Assembly: GCF_900199725.1 (NCBI RefSeq)
Contig: NZ_LT904904.1
Coordinates: 467,476-511,725, forward strand
Direction of reading: 5' to 3'
From: Cytobacillus massiliigabonensis
GTDB lineage: Bacteria > Bacillota > Bacilli > Bacillales > Cytobacillaceae
DNA length: 44,250 nt
The translations under genes were made by a program, and so were the position numbers. The notes beneath the pieces were generated by a model. The model had not been told where the DNA came from. It saw only the letters and a list, made by a program, of their open reading frames with translations, and ran no database searches. Each line of letters starts with the position of its first letter. The stretch's first letter is position 1. Positions 24,580-34,029 of this stretch are shown in pieces.

Positions 24580-27500
24580 ATGGCTTACCAACCAAAGTCT
24601 TATCGTAAATTTATCGCTGGTTCTGTAACGACAGCACTTGTTGCTTCAGCACTTGCAGCACCAGTAGGAGCAGCAGCAGCTGCTAGCTTCCCAGATGTAC
24701 CAAAAAGTCACTGGGCACATGCAGAAATTACTGCATTAGTAGAACAAGGAATCATTAACGGTTACCAAGATGGTTCATTTAAACCAAACCAACTTCTAAA
24801 CCGTGGTCAAGCAGCAGCTCTTTTCACAAATGCTCTTGGTCTTGAAATTCCTGAAAACCTAAACGTGTTCAAGGATCTTAAATCTACTTCTTACTTTGCT
24901 CAATACGCAGCAGCAGTAGAAAAAGCTGGAATCTTCGGTGGATACACTAACGGAAATTTCGGAGCTGGAGACGAGTTAACTCGTGAACAAATGGCAACTG
25001 CTCTTGTTAAAGCGTTCGGCTTAAAGGATAACGGAAAAACTGTTAACCTTGTTGACCTTGACAAAGTATACGTTTCACACCGTGAAAACGTAAAAATACT
25101 TGCTCAACACGGAATCACAACTGGTAACGAAAAAGGCGAATTCAGCCCTAAAGCTAAAGTTAGCCGTGCACACTTCGCTACTTTCTTACACCGTGCATTA
25201 GTTCAAGCTGGTAAACTAGCTGAGAACCCTGCTGTTGAAGGTGTAAAGGCGATTAACAATACTACTGTTGAAGTTTCTTTCAAAGAAGCGGTTAAAGTAG
25301 AAGATCTTGGTACTTTCACTATCGAAGGTAAAGATGCGAAAGCTCTTGAAGTGAAAAACGCTGTTCTTAAGCAAACTGACAGCAAAACTGTTGTATTAAC
25401 TACTGCTGCTCAAACAGCTGATGAAGTTTACACAGTAAAATTAGGTTCTGACAAACTTGGAACTTTCAAAGGAATCTCTGCTGTAGTTCCAACAGCTATT
25501 AAAGTTACAACTCCATCTCTTCAAGGAACAATTGGTAAAGAAGTAACTGTAAAAGCTGAAGTAACAGTTCCAGATGGTCAATCTAAAGCTGGTATTCCTG
25601 TTACATTCAACATTGTAAATGACAACTCTAACTTAAATAACAAAATTGAAGTTGTTGCTTATACAAATGATAAAGGTGAAGCTTCTTACACTTACACTCG
25701 TTACTACAAGAACAACGATAACGTAACTGCTTACGCTACTGAAAAATCTTCAGTATATGCTTCTGGTAAAGTTTACTGGGCAGAAGGCTTAACTATTACT
25801 GAAGTTACTACTGGTAATGAACTAGCTAACGGAGCTAAGAAAGTTTACAAAGTTAAAACAGACAGCTATGCAACTCAATATCTTGCAGATGGCAAAACTG
25901 TTGATTACAACTATGTAAACGTAGCATTTGCTGAAAACTTAGATGTTGCTCCAGATAAACTTGTACGTGATGTAGAAGTTATTGATACAGGAGTATCTAC
26001 AAACGCTAAATATCCATCTCAAGTAACAACTGGTGGAATTAATGAAGTACGTGTAAAAGTTGATGCAAAAGGTGAAGCAACATTTACTTTAACAGGTTCA
26101 AGTGCTTCAGTAACACCTATCGTATTTGTAGATACTTATACTAACAGTGCTAACCGTGGTAAGCATGAAGCAACTGAATTAAAAGCTGCTGCACCAACTG
26201 TTAAATTTGCATTAAGCCATACACTTGGATTAGCTGTTAAAGCTGAAGGTGTTCAAAATGCTGCTGCAATTAACAATGGAAATGCTAATAACAAAGGTAC
26301 TGGTGAAGGTGGACGTGAATACACAGTAACTGTTACTGATAAAGATGGTAAAGTTGCTCCAGCTGGAACTATTGCATATGTTACTTTTGAACAAGGTAAC
26401 TACAGCACTGATAAAAAAGCATATATTCTAGATGCTAACAATGCACGTGTTGAAATCAAAAAAGGCACAGTTCAAGCTATCAAGGTTACTGGTACTAAGG
26501 GTGAAGCTAAATTTACTCTAGTAGGTGAGCGTGATGCTTATGCTGCTCCAACTGTTTACCTTGAAACTGGCAAAGAAGCTGGATTAGACAAAGCTGATTT
26601 ACAAACTGTTGCTGAGTCAACTTACTTTGTAGATGCAGTAATTAACAATGCTGACCTTAAGATTAAAAATGCAGCTGGTAAAGAGGTAACTACATTACCA
26701 ACTACACAATCAGCATTCTTCCACTACAACTCAGTTGACCAAAATGGATTTGATTACTATGCAGGTACTGGCTCTTATGAAGTATCTTACGAAGTAACAG
26801 CTCATTTTGCTGATGTAACAGTTAACGGAACATTTGGATCTAAACTAGTTAAAAAAGGTACAACTGAAACTGTAAAAGTTAATGCTTCTGCTGGTAAAGC
26901 AGTACTTGAAGTGAAATCAGAAAACGTTGCATCTAATGTAACTGTTAATGCTTCTGCGTCTCAAGTAAGCTTACCAAACAAATCAGCTTCAATTGCATTT
27001 ACAAAAGGTACTGAATTACCAGCTGTATATACTGGTCCAGTAACATCTATTGATGTAACTAAAAATCAATTGACATTTGCTGGATACGATGCAATTACTT
27101 ACTCAACTTCTTCATTCAAGAATGAACAAGGTGTTGTAATTAATGAATCTAAGTTTGAAGAGTTAGTATCTGATGCTTTAGTTGCTAAGAAAAAAGTTGA
27201 AGTAACAGCTGTTAAGAATGCAGATGGTACTTATACTCTTGAAATTGAGTCAATTAGTGGTGCTCCAGTAGCTGGAACTGGAACAATCACAACTGCTATA
27301 CTTTCTGCTGATGGCAAAAAATTAACATTAACATTTGATAAGAATTTAAATACTTCATCTATTGACTTAGCTGATTTCTCAATCACAACTGGTACTGTAA
27401 ATTCTGTAGCATCAGCTACTGGAAATACAGTAGTGTTAAATGTTAATGGTACTACTACTGATGTTGATACTACTGATACAGTAGGAGTAGCTGCTGATAA

Positions 27501-28248
27501 AGTTATATTTACAGATGGTACTTCTAATGCAGTTATTTCAACTATTGCTATTACTCAACCTGGAGCAAGCAAGATTTCTACTCTTACTGAATTAACTAAG
27601 AACCAAACTGCAGTTACTCAAGTAGATGCTAAAGGATCTGTAACAGTTGGTACTAAGACAGTAAACCTAGTAGTTGCTACTACTGAAACTAATCAAGCAG
27701 AGTATAATGGTGTTAAAGTAGTAGTTAAGCAAAATGGTGCTCTTGCTGCAACTGATCCAACTGCTAGTTATGATACAATTACAAAAACAATTACGGTAGA
27801 ATTATATACTAATCCTGCTACTGTTAATGATTTGACAACTATTAATGCTGCTATTCAAGGTCTTACTCCAGATCATGGTGGCATCGATTTCTCTGAAATC
27901 AGCCTAACAGGTGATGCTTTGACATTTGCAGATGTTGCAACTCCTGTAACAATCACTCTTGCTGGTGGAGTAGATGGTGTATCTCCTGCACAAGCTGGTG
28001 TTTACACATTCACTATTAATTCTAATTTAGTAGTTGGTGACAAAATTACATTAAATGGTAAGGTTTATGTTGCAGGTACTGACTTCGTAGTTGGATCTAC
28101 ACCTCTTGCAACGGCTACTAATTTAGCAGCAAAAATTCAAGCTACTGATGCTCGCTTTGCAACTGCTGCAGCAAGTGGTACTGGATTAATTACATTAACT
28201 GATAAAGTTATTAATGATGCTGCAGCTCCAACTTTATCTTGGAATTAA
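24580..28248 (+). CDS. Major S-layer protein with three SLH domains
   Basis: A 1222-residue surface protein. The ATG at 24580 follows AAAGGAGG by ten bases; an in-frame ATG at 24550 lies before this site and is unlikely. Order: signal peptide (about 1-35, MAYQPKSYRK then an Ala-rich core), three SLH repeats (about 36-205; FPDVPKSHWAHAEITALVEQ, NGYQDGSFKPNQLLNRGQAA), then about 1000 residues of Ig-like beta domains rich in Thr, Val, Ala and Lys, and a C-terminal segment that resembles flagellin hook-type sequence (TFTINSNLVVGDKITLNGK). No Cys is seen, typical for S-layer proteins. SLH binds pyruvylated wall polymer; the rest forms the lattice. Likely exported by SecA2/SlaP. Codon choice changes along the gene: Asn is AAC early and AAT late. 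Confidence 0.93.
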   Translation: MAYQPKSYRKFIAGSVTTALVASALAAPVGAAAAASFPDVPKSHWAHAEITALVEQGIINGYQDGSFKPNQLLNRGQAAALFTNALGLEIPENLNVFKDLKSTSYFAQYAAAVEKAGIFGGYTNGNFGAGDELTREQMATALVKAFGLKDNGKTVNLVDLDKVYVSHRENVKILAQHGITTGNEKGEFSPKAKVSRAHFATFLHRALVQAGKLAENPAVEGVKAINNTTVEVSFKEAVKVEDLGTFTIEGKDAKALEVKNAVLKQTDSKTVVLTTAAQTADEVYTVKLGSDKLGTFKGISAVVPTAIKVTTPSLQGTIGKEVTVKAEVTVPDGQSKAGIPVTFNIVNDNSNLNNKIEVVAYTNDKGEASYTYTRYYKNNDNVTAYATEKSSVYASGKVYWAEGLTITEVTTGNELANGAKKVYKVKTDSYATQYLADGKTVDYNYVNVAFAENLDVAPDKLVRDVEVIDTGVSTNAKYPSQVTTGGINEVRVKVDAKGEATFTLTGSSASVTPIVFVDTYTNSANRGKHEATELKAAAPTVKFALSHTLGLAVKAEGVQNAAAINNGNANNKGTGEGGREYTVTVTDKDGKVAPAGTIAYVTFEQGNYSTDKKAYILDANNARVEIKKGTVQAIKVTGTKGEAKFTLVGERDAYAAPTVYLETGKEAGLDKADLQTVAESTYFVDAVINNADLKIKNAAGKEVTTLPTTQSAFFHYNSVDQNGFDYYAGTGSYEVSYEVTAHFADVTVNGTFGSKLVKKGTTETVKVNASAGKAVLEVKSENVASNVTVNASASQVSLPNKSASIAFTKGTELPAVYTGPVTSIDVTKNQLTFAGYDAITYSTSSFKNEQGVVINESKFEELVSDALVAKKKVEVTAVKNADGTYTLEIESISGAPVAGTGTITTAILSADGKKLTLTFDKNLNTSSIDLADFSITTGTVNSVASATGNTVVLNVNGTTTDVDTTDTVGVAADKVIFTDGTSNAVISTIAITQPGASKISTLTELTKNQTAVTQVDAKGSVTVGTKTVNLVVATTETNQAEYNGVKVVVKQNGALAATDPTASYDTITKTITVELYTNPATVNDLTTINAAIQGLTPDHGGIDFSEISLTGDALTFADVATPVTITLAGGVDGVSPAQAGVYTFTINSNLVVGDKITLNGKVYVAGTDFVVGSTPLATATNLAAKIQATDARFATAAASGTGLITLTDKVINDAAAPTLSWN

Positions 28249-28285
28249 TTATTGATACACAGGGATTTGGGGATAGACCCTAGAC

Positions 28286-28355
28286 CTTTAAAGCACGTAT
28301 GTGCTGGGTTTCTAAAGAAAGCCTTGTAGAGAGTAAGCTCTCTGCAGGGTTTTTC
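28286..28355 (+). terminator. Terminator of the S-layer gene with a preceding hairpin
   Basis: First a hairpin (CTTTA-AGCAC / GTGCT...TAAAG), then the terminator CCTTGTAGAGAG / CTCTCTGCAGGG followed by TTTTTC. The double structure may also protect the 3' end of an abundant message. Confidence 0.85.
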
Positions 28356-28358
28356 TTT

Positions 28359-28683
28359 TTGCTAGAAACTGAATCAAATAGAATGCAAAATTTTTAATAT
28401 TTTAATGATGATGAATTAATATGTTATCCCTTCAAATACTCAATCCACATCGATTTTTATGGTAATTTCTACGAATACACTTATTCTATTCTGACAAAAT
28501 TGAACAGATTTATACGAATAAAATAAATTATATAAGGACGAAAACTGAAATAAAAAAGAAAGAAAGGCATAACAAATAAGCCTTTCAAGGAAGGGGATTT
28601 TAAAAAATGTTATGATTAATTTAGCTACCTTCTTATAGTAATGATAGAGGGTATTTAGTACAGGGGAAAAGTCAGTCATGTTT
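28359..28683. other. Intergenic after the S-layer gene
   Basis: AT-rich. A 79-codon minus-strand frame crosses it but has no ribosome site and reads as low-complexity hydrophobic sequence, so I do not call it. A small stem (AAGCCTTTCAAGGAAGGGG region near 28580) is the only structure. Confidence 0.35.
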
Positions 28684-28712
28684 CTTCAACAATCGGGCAG
28701 ATTGTGGAGTAA
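28684..28712. repeat. Dispersed ACAATC-type palindrome, copy
   Basis: TTCAACAATCGGGCAGATTGTGGAG can fold (CAACAATC / GATTGTGG). Its reverse complement aligns well with 34788-34822. Other similar sequences lie near 30603 and 43375. Confidence 0.5.
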
Positions 28713-28775
28713 CCCAAGAAATTACAAAGAGAAGGAACAATTGAAGAGCAAATAAGCAAATTAGAATCTAATTAT

Positions 28776-29273
28776 TTGTTGCTGCAGCAAATAATGAGTA
28801 TCGACTATTTTTCTAATAAATACAAAATGATAGAAAATCGAATGGCTAAAATAGAAAAAGAGCTAGAGGAGATAAAGAATTTAATTAACGTTGAAATTTC
28901 ATTTTTTTATTATCCAGAACTTGTTTGTTTAGAAGGGGGCCAGGAGCAAAATAGGGACATGTACATGGTAACACTTAATGATTTAATCGAAGAGCTGAAG
29001 AACCTTTCTGCTAACCAAAGAAGAAATGGATACAAGATGATATTACATAGATACATCCTGGATACTGGGAAAAATCAATTTACTTCAGAAAAATATAGAA
29101 ATGAAATAAGTAATGATTTTCTAAACTTACCACAGTTAATGGCAAATATTTCTGATGAAATTGAAGAATATTGGTTTTGGCATTCTGTATTTAATAATAT
29201 TTCAAAGGGTTATATCTTGGAGAATTTTTATTCAGGACTCGACGCTTCGGATAATCGAATAGCAGAAAATTAA
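28776..29273 (+). CDS. Hypothetical coiled-coil protein, start uncertain, may be 5'-truncated
   Basis: 165 codons from TTG 28776. The coding character continues upstream in the same frame to 28713 (TIEEQISKLESNYLLLQQIM), where a stop closes it, but no ATG, GTG or TTG is found there; an ATT at 28740 follows AGAGAAGG closely. The N-terminal part is an amphipathic coiled coil (MIENRMAKIEKELEEIKNLI), followed by a soluble helical domain (LNDLIEELKNLSANQRRNGY; EEYWFWHSVFNNI). No signal or membrane segment. Not recognised. A dispersed repeat sits directly before it, so the true 5' end may be lost. Confidence 0.5.
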   Translation: MLLQQIMSIDYFSNKYKMIENRMAKIEKELEEIKNLINVEISFFYYPELVCLEGGQEQNRDMYMVTLNDLIEELKNLSANQRRNGYKMILHRYILDTGKNQFTSEKYRNEISNDFLNLPQLMANISDEIEEYWFWHSVFNNISKGYILENFYSGLDASDNRIAEN

Positions 29274-29393
29274 ATAAATGTAGGATTTAAGGAAGTATAT
29301 TATTGCTAGCTAATAGATCTATCAGACAAGCGAAAATGTTAAGCAGATAGAATGTTTAAGGAAAGAATAATGAGATATTTTTAAACAGATATA

Positions 29394-29612
29394 GAGATTA
29401 CTCATATCCAGAAATCTTTAAGCAGAATTTGTTCATTTGTAATAGATCAAACAAGTATTAATATTAACGAATTTATTTCTGAAAAAATGCTGCAGGATTA
29501 TATTAAATATCATAAATCCTTAGATTTTAGCCTGGTCTCTTATCAACAAGATCTGAAAGATATGTTTAAAACAAAGAGAAAAAGACAAAGGCTGATATAC
29601 AATATGACCTAA
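29394..29612 (+). pseudogene. Gene remnant, frameshifted
   Basis: Two short frames look coding but do not join: RDYSYPEIFKQNLFICN from about 29394, and in another frame INEFISEKMLQDYIKYH continuing to KDMFKTKRKRQRLIYNMT and a stop at 29612. The second has an ATG at 29487 but no ribosome site. I read this as a decayed gene of unknown family. Confidence 0.3.
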
Positions 29613-29722
29613 TGTATCGAAAGCAATCAAGTGATGTGTTCAATATTATTTAACCTTTAATACATGAAAAGTCTATTCATAACTTGATAAGAAAACATGT
29701 TATGAATAGACTTAAAATTTAA

Positions 29723-30255
29723 TTAATTTTTACTTTCATTTTCATTTGGATGAATCAATAAGTTCCCCATTTTTTCTTTTTCTAATTCTTTAACCCATGT
29801 ATTAGTCTCTTTATCAAATGTTAGTTCGTGATAAAGGTTTTCTCCATCAACTTTTTTCTCTAAAATTAGTGCCTCTTCCTGATTAATATATAGGGATGGT
29901 TTAATATCGCCTTCACCTTGCTCCATCATTACCTCCATAAGTATATCAGCAAGATTATAATATTCCTCATTTTCTATTAACTCTGGGAATTTAACCAAAT
30001 CATAATCAGTTAGGTCTAAATTAAAAGATGACTGTACATCTTCTGAAATACTCTTACTTGTTTGATAGAAAAATCAAGTTCAGAAGAATCTCTGGATTTT
30101 GAAGAATATTTAAAAACCTCTATCTGATAAACAAAATATCTAATATTACTATATACAAATTTATACAAAACAACGTTCCCAAATGCAAGTTTGGAAACAC
30201 ACCAAAAAGCTACGAATGTTGTGACATCAACGTTTCGTGTTTTTTGGTTGAACAT
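29723..30255 (-). pseudogene. Frameshifted hypothetical gene
   Basis: Two minus-strand frames abut near 30055. The upstream one (from 30255) gives a hydrophobic N-terminal part and then KYSSKSRDSSELDFSIKQ. The downstream one, open only from a stop near 30075, continues TSKSISEDVQSSFNLDL and runs to the stop at 29723 (ends NLLIHPNENESKN). Neither downstream start has a ribosome site. One lost or gained base would join them to a protein of about 170 residues. The call is an inference; the second half alone (from TTG 29998, 91 codons) may still be translated. Confidence 0.4.
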
Positions 30256-30722
30256 TCTTTATACAGCTTTTTATACAGGTGGCGTAAACATTGATGGAGC
30301 AGTGTTTTACTTGTTTGGTTTGTTCTTCACTATGCATAAAAGTCCCCCATCCTAATCCTTCAGCGTTGACGGGGGTTGGGAGAGGGGAAGGGGGAAAGAG
30401 TCGAGCGTATGATGAAAGGAACTTGCGGTTGTTGCTTTGGAATAAAGTTCGATCAAAAAAATCTCACAAACCGGCATTTTTCGATAATTTAAAAGAATCC
30501 ATTTTGAAAAAAAGATTGATCAAAGTGGATTCTTTATCAGTGGATCAAAGCTTCGATTTTATAAAAAAGTTTGATTTTTTTCCTAATGGTATTGCTTAAT
30601 AATTGCCCGATTGTTGCACTATAGCCATCAAGGGCTTAGGTATATTTCTTCACAAAGTTTTCTAGGTACTTTGTCCTCTTAGTATATGGATTTTGTCCCA
30701 TTTATAAATGTCAACCTAAACA
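30256..30722. other. Intergenic left of the IS21 element
   Basis: Holds a GC-rich patch (30340-30395, CCCCC...GGGGG, able to fold) unlike its surroundings and an ACAATC-type palindrome in reverse orientation at about 30603. A 102-codon frame crosses it, but its sequence (PHPNPSALTGVGRGEGG) looks like translated repeat, so I do not call a gene. Confidence 0.35.
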
Positions 30723-30755
30723 TGTACATAATTGATCGTTTAAATATGTACAAAA

Positions 30756-31508
30756 TTACTCGGGCTCTTTCGCAAGATGATTCTTTATTCGATAAGATTC
30801 TCCAACAATACTAACTACCGTTGCATGGTGTAAAACACGATCTAAGATCGCATTAGCTAGTTTGGAATCCTGAAATATTTCGTCCCAAGACTTGAAATTG
30901 ATATTGGTGGTTAGGATAGTACTTCTTTTTTCGTACCTGAAATCGATTAGTTGAAAGAATAATTTTGCATCTTCAGCATCAATAGGCAAATATCCGATTT
31001 CATCGATAATAAGCAGCTTATACTTGGTATAATGTTTCAACCTTGCTTCTAATCGATTTTCAATTTTAGCTCTTTTTAATTGTTGTAGTAAATCATGACA
31101 TTTAATAAAATAGGTACTTGTTCGTTTTTTGGCAGCGGCTATTCCAATTGACGTTGCTAAATGAGTTTTTCCTACACCACTAGGTCCTAAAAAGATAATG
31201 TTTTCCTTCTCTTCTATGAAACGCAAAGTAAGAAAATCAAGTATTTGTTGTTTATTAATGGATGGTTGAAAATCAAAATCAAATTCATTTATTTCCTTAA
31301 GGTGGGGAAATGCCCCCACCTTTACCATGGAATGCATCATGTTCTTCTCACGAACATCGATCTCATAGTTTGTAAGTTTTACGAGTGTCTCCACGAAGGA
31401 TACCTGATTGCCTACACTATAGTCGATGGTTTCACTTAAATGCTGGATCATTTGCTTGAGTTTCAAATATTCAAGATTTTGCACTAACTGTTGGTAAGAA
31501 TTATTCAT
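30756..31508 (-). CDS. istB: IS21 helper ATPase IstB
   Basis: An AAA+ protein of 250 residues related to DnaC/DnaA: FLGPSGVGKTHLATSIG (Walker A), LLIIDEIGYLPID (Walker B), then TTNINFKSWDEIF and a C-terminal DRVLHHATVVSIVGESYR. It loads on target DNA and activates IstA. Start ATG 31508 overlaps the istA stop by eight bases, with GGAG 13 bases upstream; ATG 31520 and TTG 31526 are in frame too. Length is normal, so it is likely functional. Confidence 0.92.
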   Translation of the reverse strand: MNNSYQQLVQNLEYLKLKQMIQHLSETIDYSVGNQVSFVETLVKLTNYEIDVREKNMMHSMVKVGAFPHLKEINEFDFDFQPSINKQQILDFLTLRFIEEKENIIFLGPSGVGKTHLATSIGIAAAKKRTSTYFIKCHDLLQQLKRAKIENRLEARLKHYTKYKLLIIDEIGYLPIDAEDAKLFFQLIDFRYEKRSTILTTNINFKSWDEIFQDSKLANAILDRVLHHATVVSIVGESYRIKNHLAKEPE

Positions 31509-32790
31509 TTTTATACACATCTCCAATTGCCTCTAGATTTTTCTTTGCCAATTCATCAATATCAGGATAGTAGGGAAGAGCTCTACTGAGCTCATCTTTG
31601 TAGTGTTCTTCCTTGTAATTGATTTTTTGATGACTTATTTTGTGTTGGACAATTAACTCCGTGTTATAATAAATGAATAATTGATCATCATATGCTTGTA
31701 AACCAACTGTCTTTCCTCGATACTCAGCTGGAACTGAGTATTGATTGGATTTATAGGATACCATGTTGGATGAATTTACTTTTACTAGTGTATGGTTGAT
31801 TCTGTAAGAATCTCTTATTTGTTGCCGTGGTAGGGGCAGTAAGAGATTCTTTTCTCGTTTTAAGGCTAAAATCGGTATTTTTCCAGTCCCCTGATGATAA
31901 CTATTATTGATTCTTTCTCCGAGTTGCTGTACATACTTGTGAAGTTCTTCTAAACTAAGTTTCCCTTGATAGGCATAGATTTCGTCAAGATATTTCATGG
32001 GTGATTCTATTTTCCCTTTTGTTCTTGGCCTTCCTGCGATACAAGGATGTACTTTGAATCCGAAGTCTTCTGCAAATTGAGCGAAACGTTTATTCACTTT
32101 CCCTTTGAAATGTTTCGTCCTCGCATCATCCATTATAGTTGCCATATTATCAGTCATGATTTTCTTTGGAACGCCCCCGATAGCTTCAAAGGCTTCTGTC
32201 AAAAATGAAAATAGTACACTTTGTGACTTCGATATACTCATATAAAAAGTACGAAATCTTGAAAAAGAAAGTAATAAGACAGCTACGTTGATATAAACAA
32301 TTTCTCCATCTTTCGTTTCATACCGAAGGTTTTCCTTCCAATCCAGCTGTGCCTGTTCCCCAGGCGGTGTTTCATATCGAATACTAGACGGTGTTGGATT
32401 CGTTCTCTTTCCTTCACTAAAATAAGATTGGAACTCCGGCTTACTTTGGATGTATCTACGAAATGATGAAGCTGCACAATCTAATCCATGATTATCTTTT
32501 AGGTATTGCCATAGCACTCTTTTGTAATAAAATACTTGTTTTGATTCTTTTGATAAGAGGAGTGAAATAACTCCGTAGAACTTATCAAATTTCGAAGTTT
32601 TATTCTTGGTTTTCTTTGGAGTAAACCCATTAAGGTACTTTTCAATGGTCCTCCGGTCCACATTTAATTCCCTAGCTAATTGACTCTTATTAATTCGCAT
32701 ATTTAAATTCTCCATCAGTATTTTTAGTTTCGGTAAGTCTGTAAGACTATTAATCTCAAAATCTGTCTGGATATTCAACGCTATGTACAT
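31501..32790 (-). CDS. istA: IS21 transposase IstA
   Basis: A 429-residue DDE transposase. It begins with a helix-turn-helix (NKSQLARELNVDRRTIEKYL), has the catalytic residues in AQLDWKENLRYE, MTDNMATIM and KGKIESPMKYL, and a C-terminal beta-rich domain. ATG 32790 follows GAGGTGATTAGT and is preferred to an in-frame TTG 48 bases earlier. It cuts and joins the element ends together with IstB. Confidence 0.92.
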   Translation of the reverse strand: MYIALNIQTDFEINSLTDLPKLKILMENLNMRINKSQLARELNVDRRTIEKYLNGFTPKKTKNKTSKFDKFYGVISLLLSKESKQVFYYKRVLWQYLKDNHGLDCAASSFRRYIQSKPEFQSYFSEGKRTNPTPSSIRYETPPGEQAQLDWKENLRYETKDGEIVYINVAVLLLSFSRFRTFYMSISKSQSVLFSFLTEAFEAIGGVPKKIMTDNMATIMDDARTKHFKGKVNKRFAQFAEDFGFKVHPCIAGRPRTKGKIESPMKYLDEIYAYQGKLSLEELHKYVQQLGERINNSYHQGTGKIPILALKREKNLLLPLPRQQIRDSYRINHTLVKVNSSNMVSYKSNQYSVPAEYRGKTVGLQAYDDQLFIYYNTELIVQHKISHQKINYKEEHYKDELSRALPYYPDIDELAKKNLEAIGDVYKNE

Positions 32791-32934
32791 ACTAATCACC
32801 TCAAGATTAGTATGAAAAACCGAGTCAAAACTGTACACCTTTATTTAATCATTTTTGTACATATTTAAATTAGCATTTGTACCATTAGCACCTTACTATT
32901 GACTGATTGTAAAAGTCCAAAATACAAGTTCATT

Positions 32935-34029
32935 TTAGTTTACAAGCTTTCTCATCATCCATTCAATTGGACCCCTTTTAAATTTCTTTCTCCATATTAT
33001 TGTGAACAACATACTCCCTACAAAAAACAAGATGGAAAATATCAGTGATAATTCAAGTGTCTGATTTACCAATCTACCTAATAAAACTAATATCCCTATA
33101 CCAACAAATACGTGACTTACATAATGAGTTAATGATAGTTGACCCGTGTTAATTAAGACCTTCACCAGCCAATTCCCCGAGAATTTCCTTGTAACATAAA
33201 TGGAAATGACTACGATAAGTACAGCTGAAGAAGCATTGGAAGTTAAGTAGAATAAATTAGGAGGAATGGGACCTGTTTGAAATAGATAATTTGCACTTTC
33301 TATATCTAGTATTTTTAGCGAGGATTGGAGAAGAACTCTGGATGTAATTTCAAAAAATAGTAAAAGTAAAAAGGATATGTTCCCCATCTTTTTTATTAAA
33401 TTCTTATTTGTCAATTCGAGTCTACCTATTATCATACCTAATAAAAAGTAACAGATCCAAGGAAATATAGGATGATATCCATTAAACAATAAATTTCTCA
33501 AAAACCCTTCGACAGTCCAAAAGTCTGTGTATTCTATAAATGGACTATCGTGATTCCATCCCTTTAAATAGTTACTTGTAACCTGCATAATTTGTGCAAT
33601 TAGGCCAAAAAGGGAGCAAATAATAATAATCATTTTGCTAGAAGTAACAATTAAAAATGAAGCGATAAACATAAATACACCGTAGTAATGTAGAATATCT
33701 CCAGTCCAACCTACAACATATAAAACCATACCTAATAAAAATAGAAAAGCAGATCTTTTCCAAATATCTTTCTTGCTTATCCTTATTATATTTGAATCTC
33801 CATTTCTAGCTTTCTTAGTCATTAAGGATATTCCAATTCCAGCCAGCAAAACAAAAACTGCGGATGCTCTTCCTTGAAAAAGTTCTGTAAACCAAAATAA
33901 CCACTCTGATCCATTCCCCTCAGCCCCCACGATTACTTTATAGTTCACGACGAACATTCCAAATAATGCTAAGGCTCTAGCAAAATCCAATCCCTCTATC
34001 CGCCAATTTGTGATTTGATGTTTAGTCAT
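32935..34029 (-). CDS. DUF418/DUF1624-type integral membrane protein (acyltransferase-like)
   Basis: A 364-residue protein with about nine or ten hydrophobic segments. It opens with RIEGLDFARALALFGMFVVN and has GRASAVFVLLAGIGISLMTK near residue 55, both typical of the YeiB/DUF418 and heparan-acetyltransferase-like (DUF1624) groups. Members are thought to move acyl groups across the membrane, but the substrate here is unknown. The start overlaps the end of the TetR gene by eight bases, with AGAGGTGT as ribosome site, so it is co-transcribed with and very probably controlled by that regulator. Its call as a transporter-like or acyltransferase protein rests on family resemblance only. Confidence 0.7.
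   Translation of the reverse strand: MTKHQITNWRIEGLDFARALALFGMFVVNYKVIVGAEGNGSEWLFWFTELFQGRASAVFVLLAGIGISLMTKKARNGDSNIIRISKKDIWKRSAFLFLLGMVLYVVGWTGDILHYYGVFMFIASFLIVTSSKMIIIICSLFGLIAQIMQVTSNYLKGWNHDSPFIEYTDFWTVEGFLRNLLFNGYHPIFPWICYFLLGMIIGRLELTNKNLIKKMGNISFLLLLFFEITSRVLLQSSLKILDIESANYLFQTGPIPPNLFYLTSNASSAVLIVVISIYVTRKFSGNWLVKVLINTGQLSLTHYVSHVFVGIGILVLLGRLVNQTLELSLIFSILFFVGSMLFTIIWRKKFKRGPIEWMMRKLVN

Larger units (their letters stand above)
30723..32861 (-). mobile_element. IS21-family insertion sequence, apparently complete
   Basis: About 2.14 kb with istA and istB in the usual overlapping order. The ends read inward as TGTACATAATTGATCG...ATGTACAAAA (left) and TGTACAAAAATGATT...GTGTACAG (right, minus strand), each with two TGTACA-type sites about 20 bases apart, as in the multiple transposase sites of IS21. 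The exact ends and the target duplication are not certain; no clear short duplication was found. Confidence 0.85.

Noticed and set aside
19669..28305. GCACGTATGTGC shared by the repeat at 19669 and the S-layer 3' hairpin at 28292
   Set aside because: A short palindrome only; flanks differ completely, so chance is the better explanation.
28440..28679. 79-codon hydrophobic minus-strand frame
   Set aside because: No ribosome site, composition follows the AT-rich DNA.
30291..30599. 102-codon frame left of IS21
   Set aside because: Low-complexity Pro/Gly/Arg stretch from a GC-rich repeat, no ribosome site.
30723..32861. Target-site duplication around IS21
   Set aside because: No matching 4-8 base flank could be found by eye; ends may be off by a few bases.
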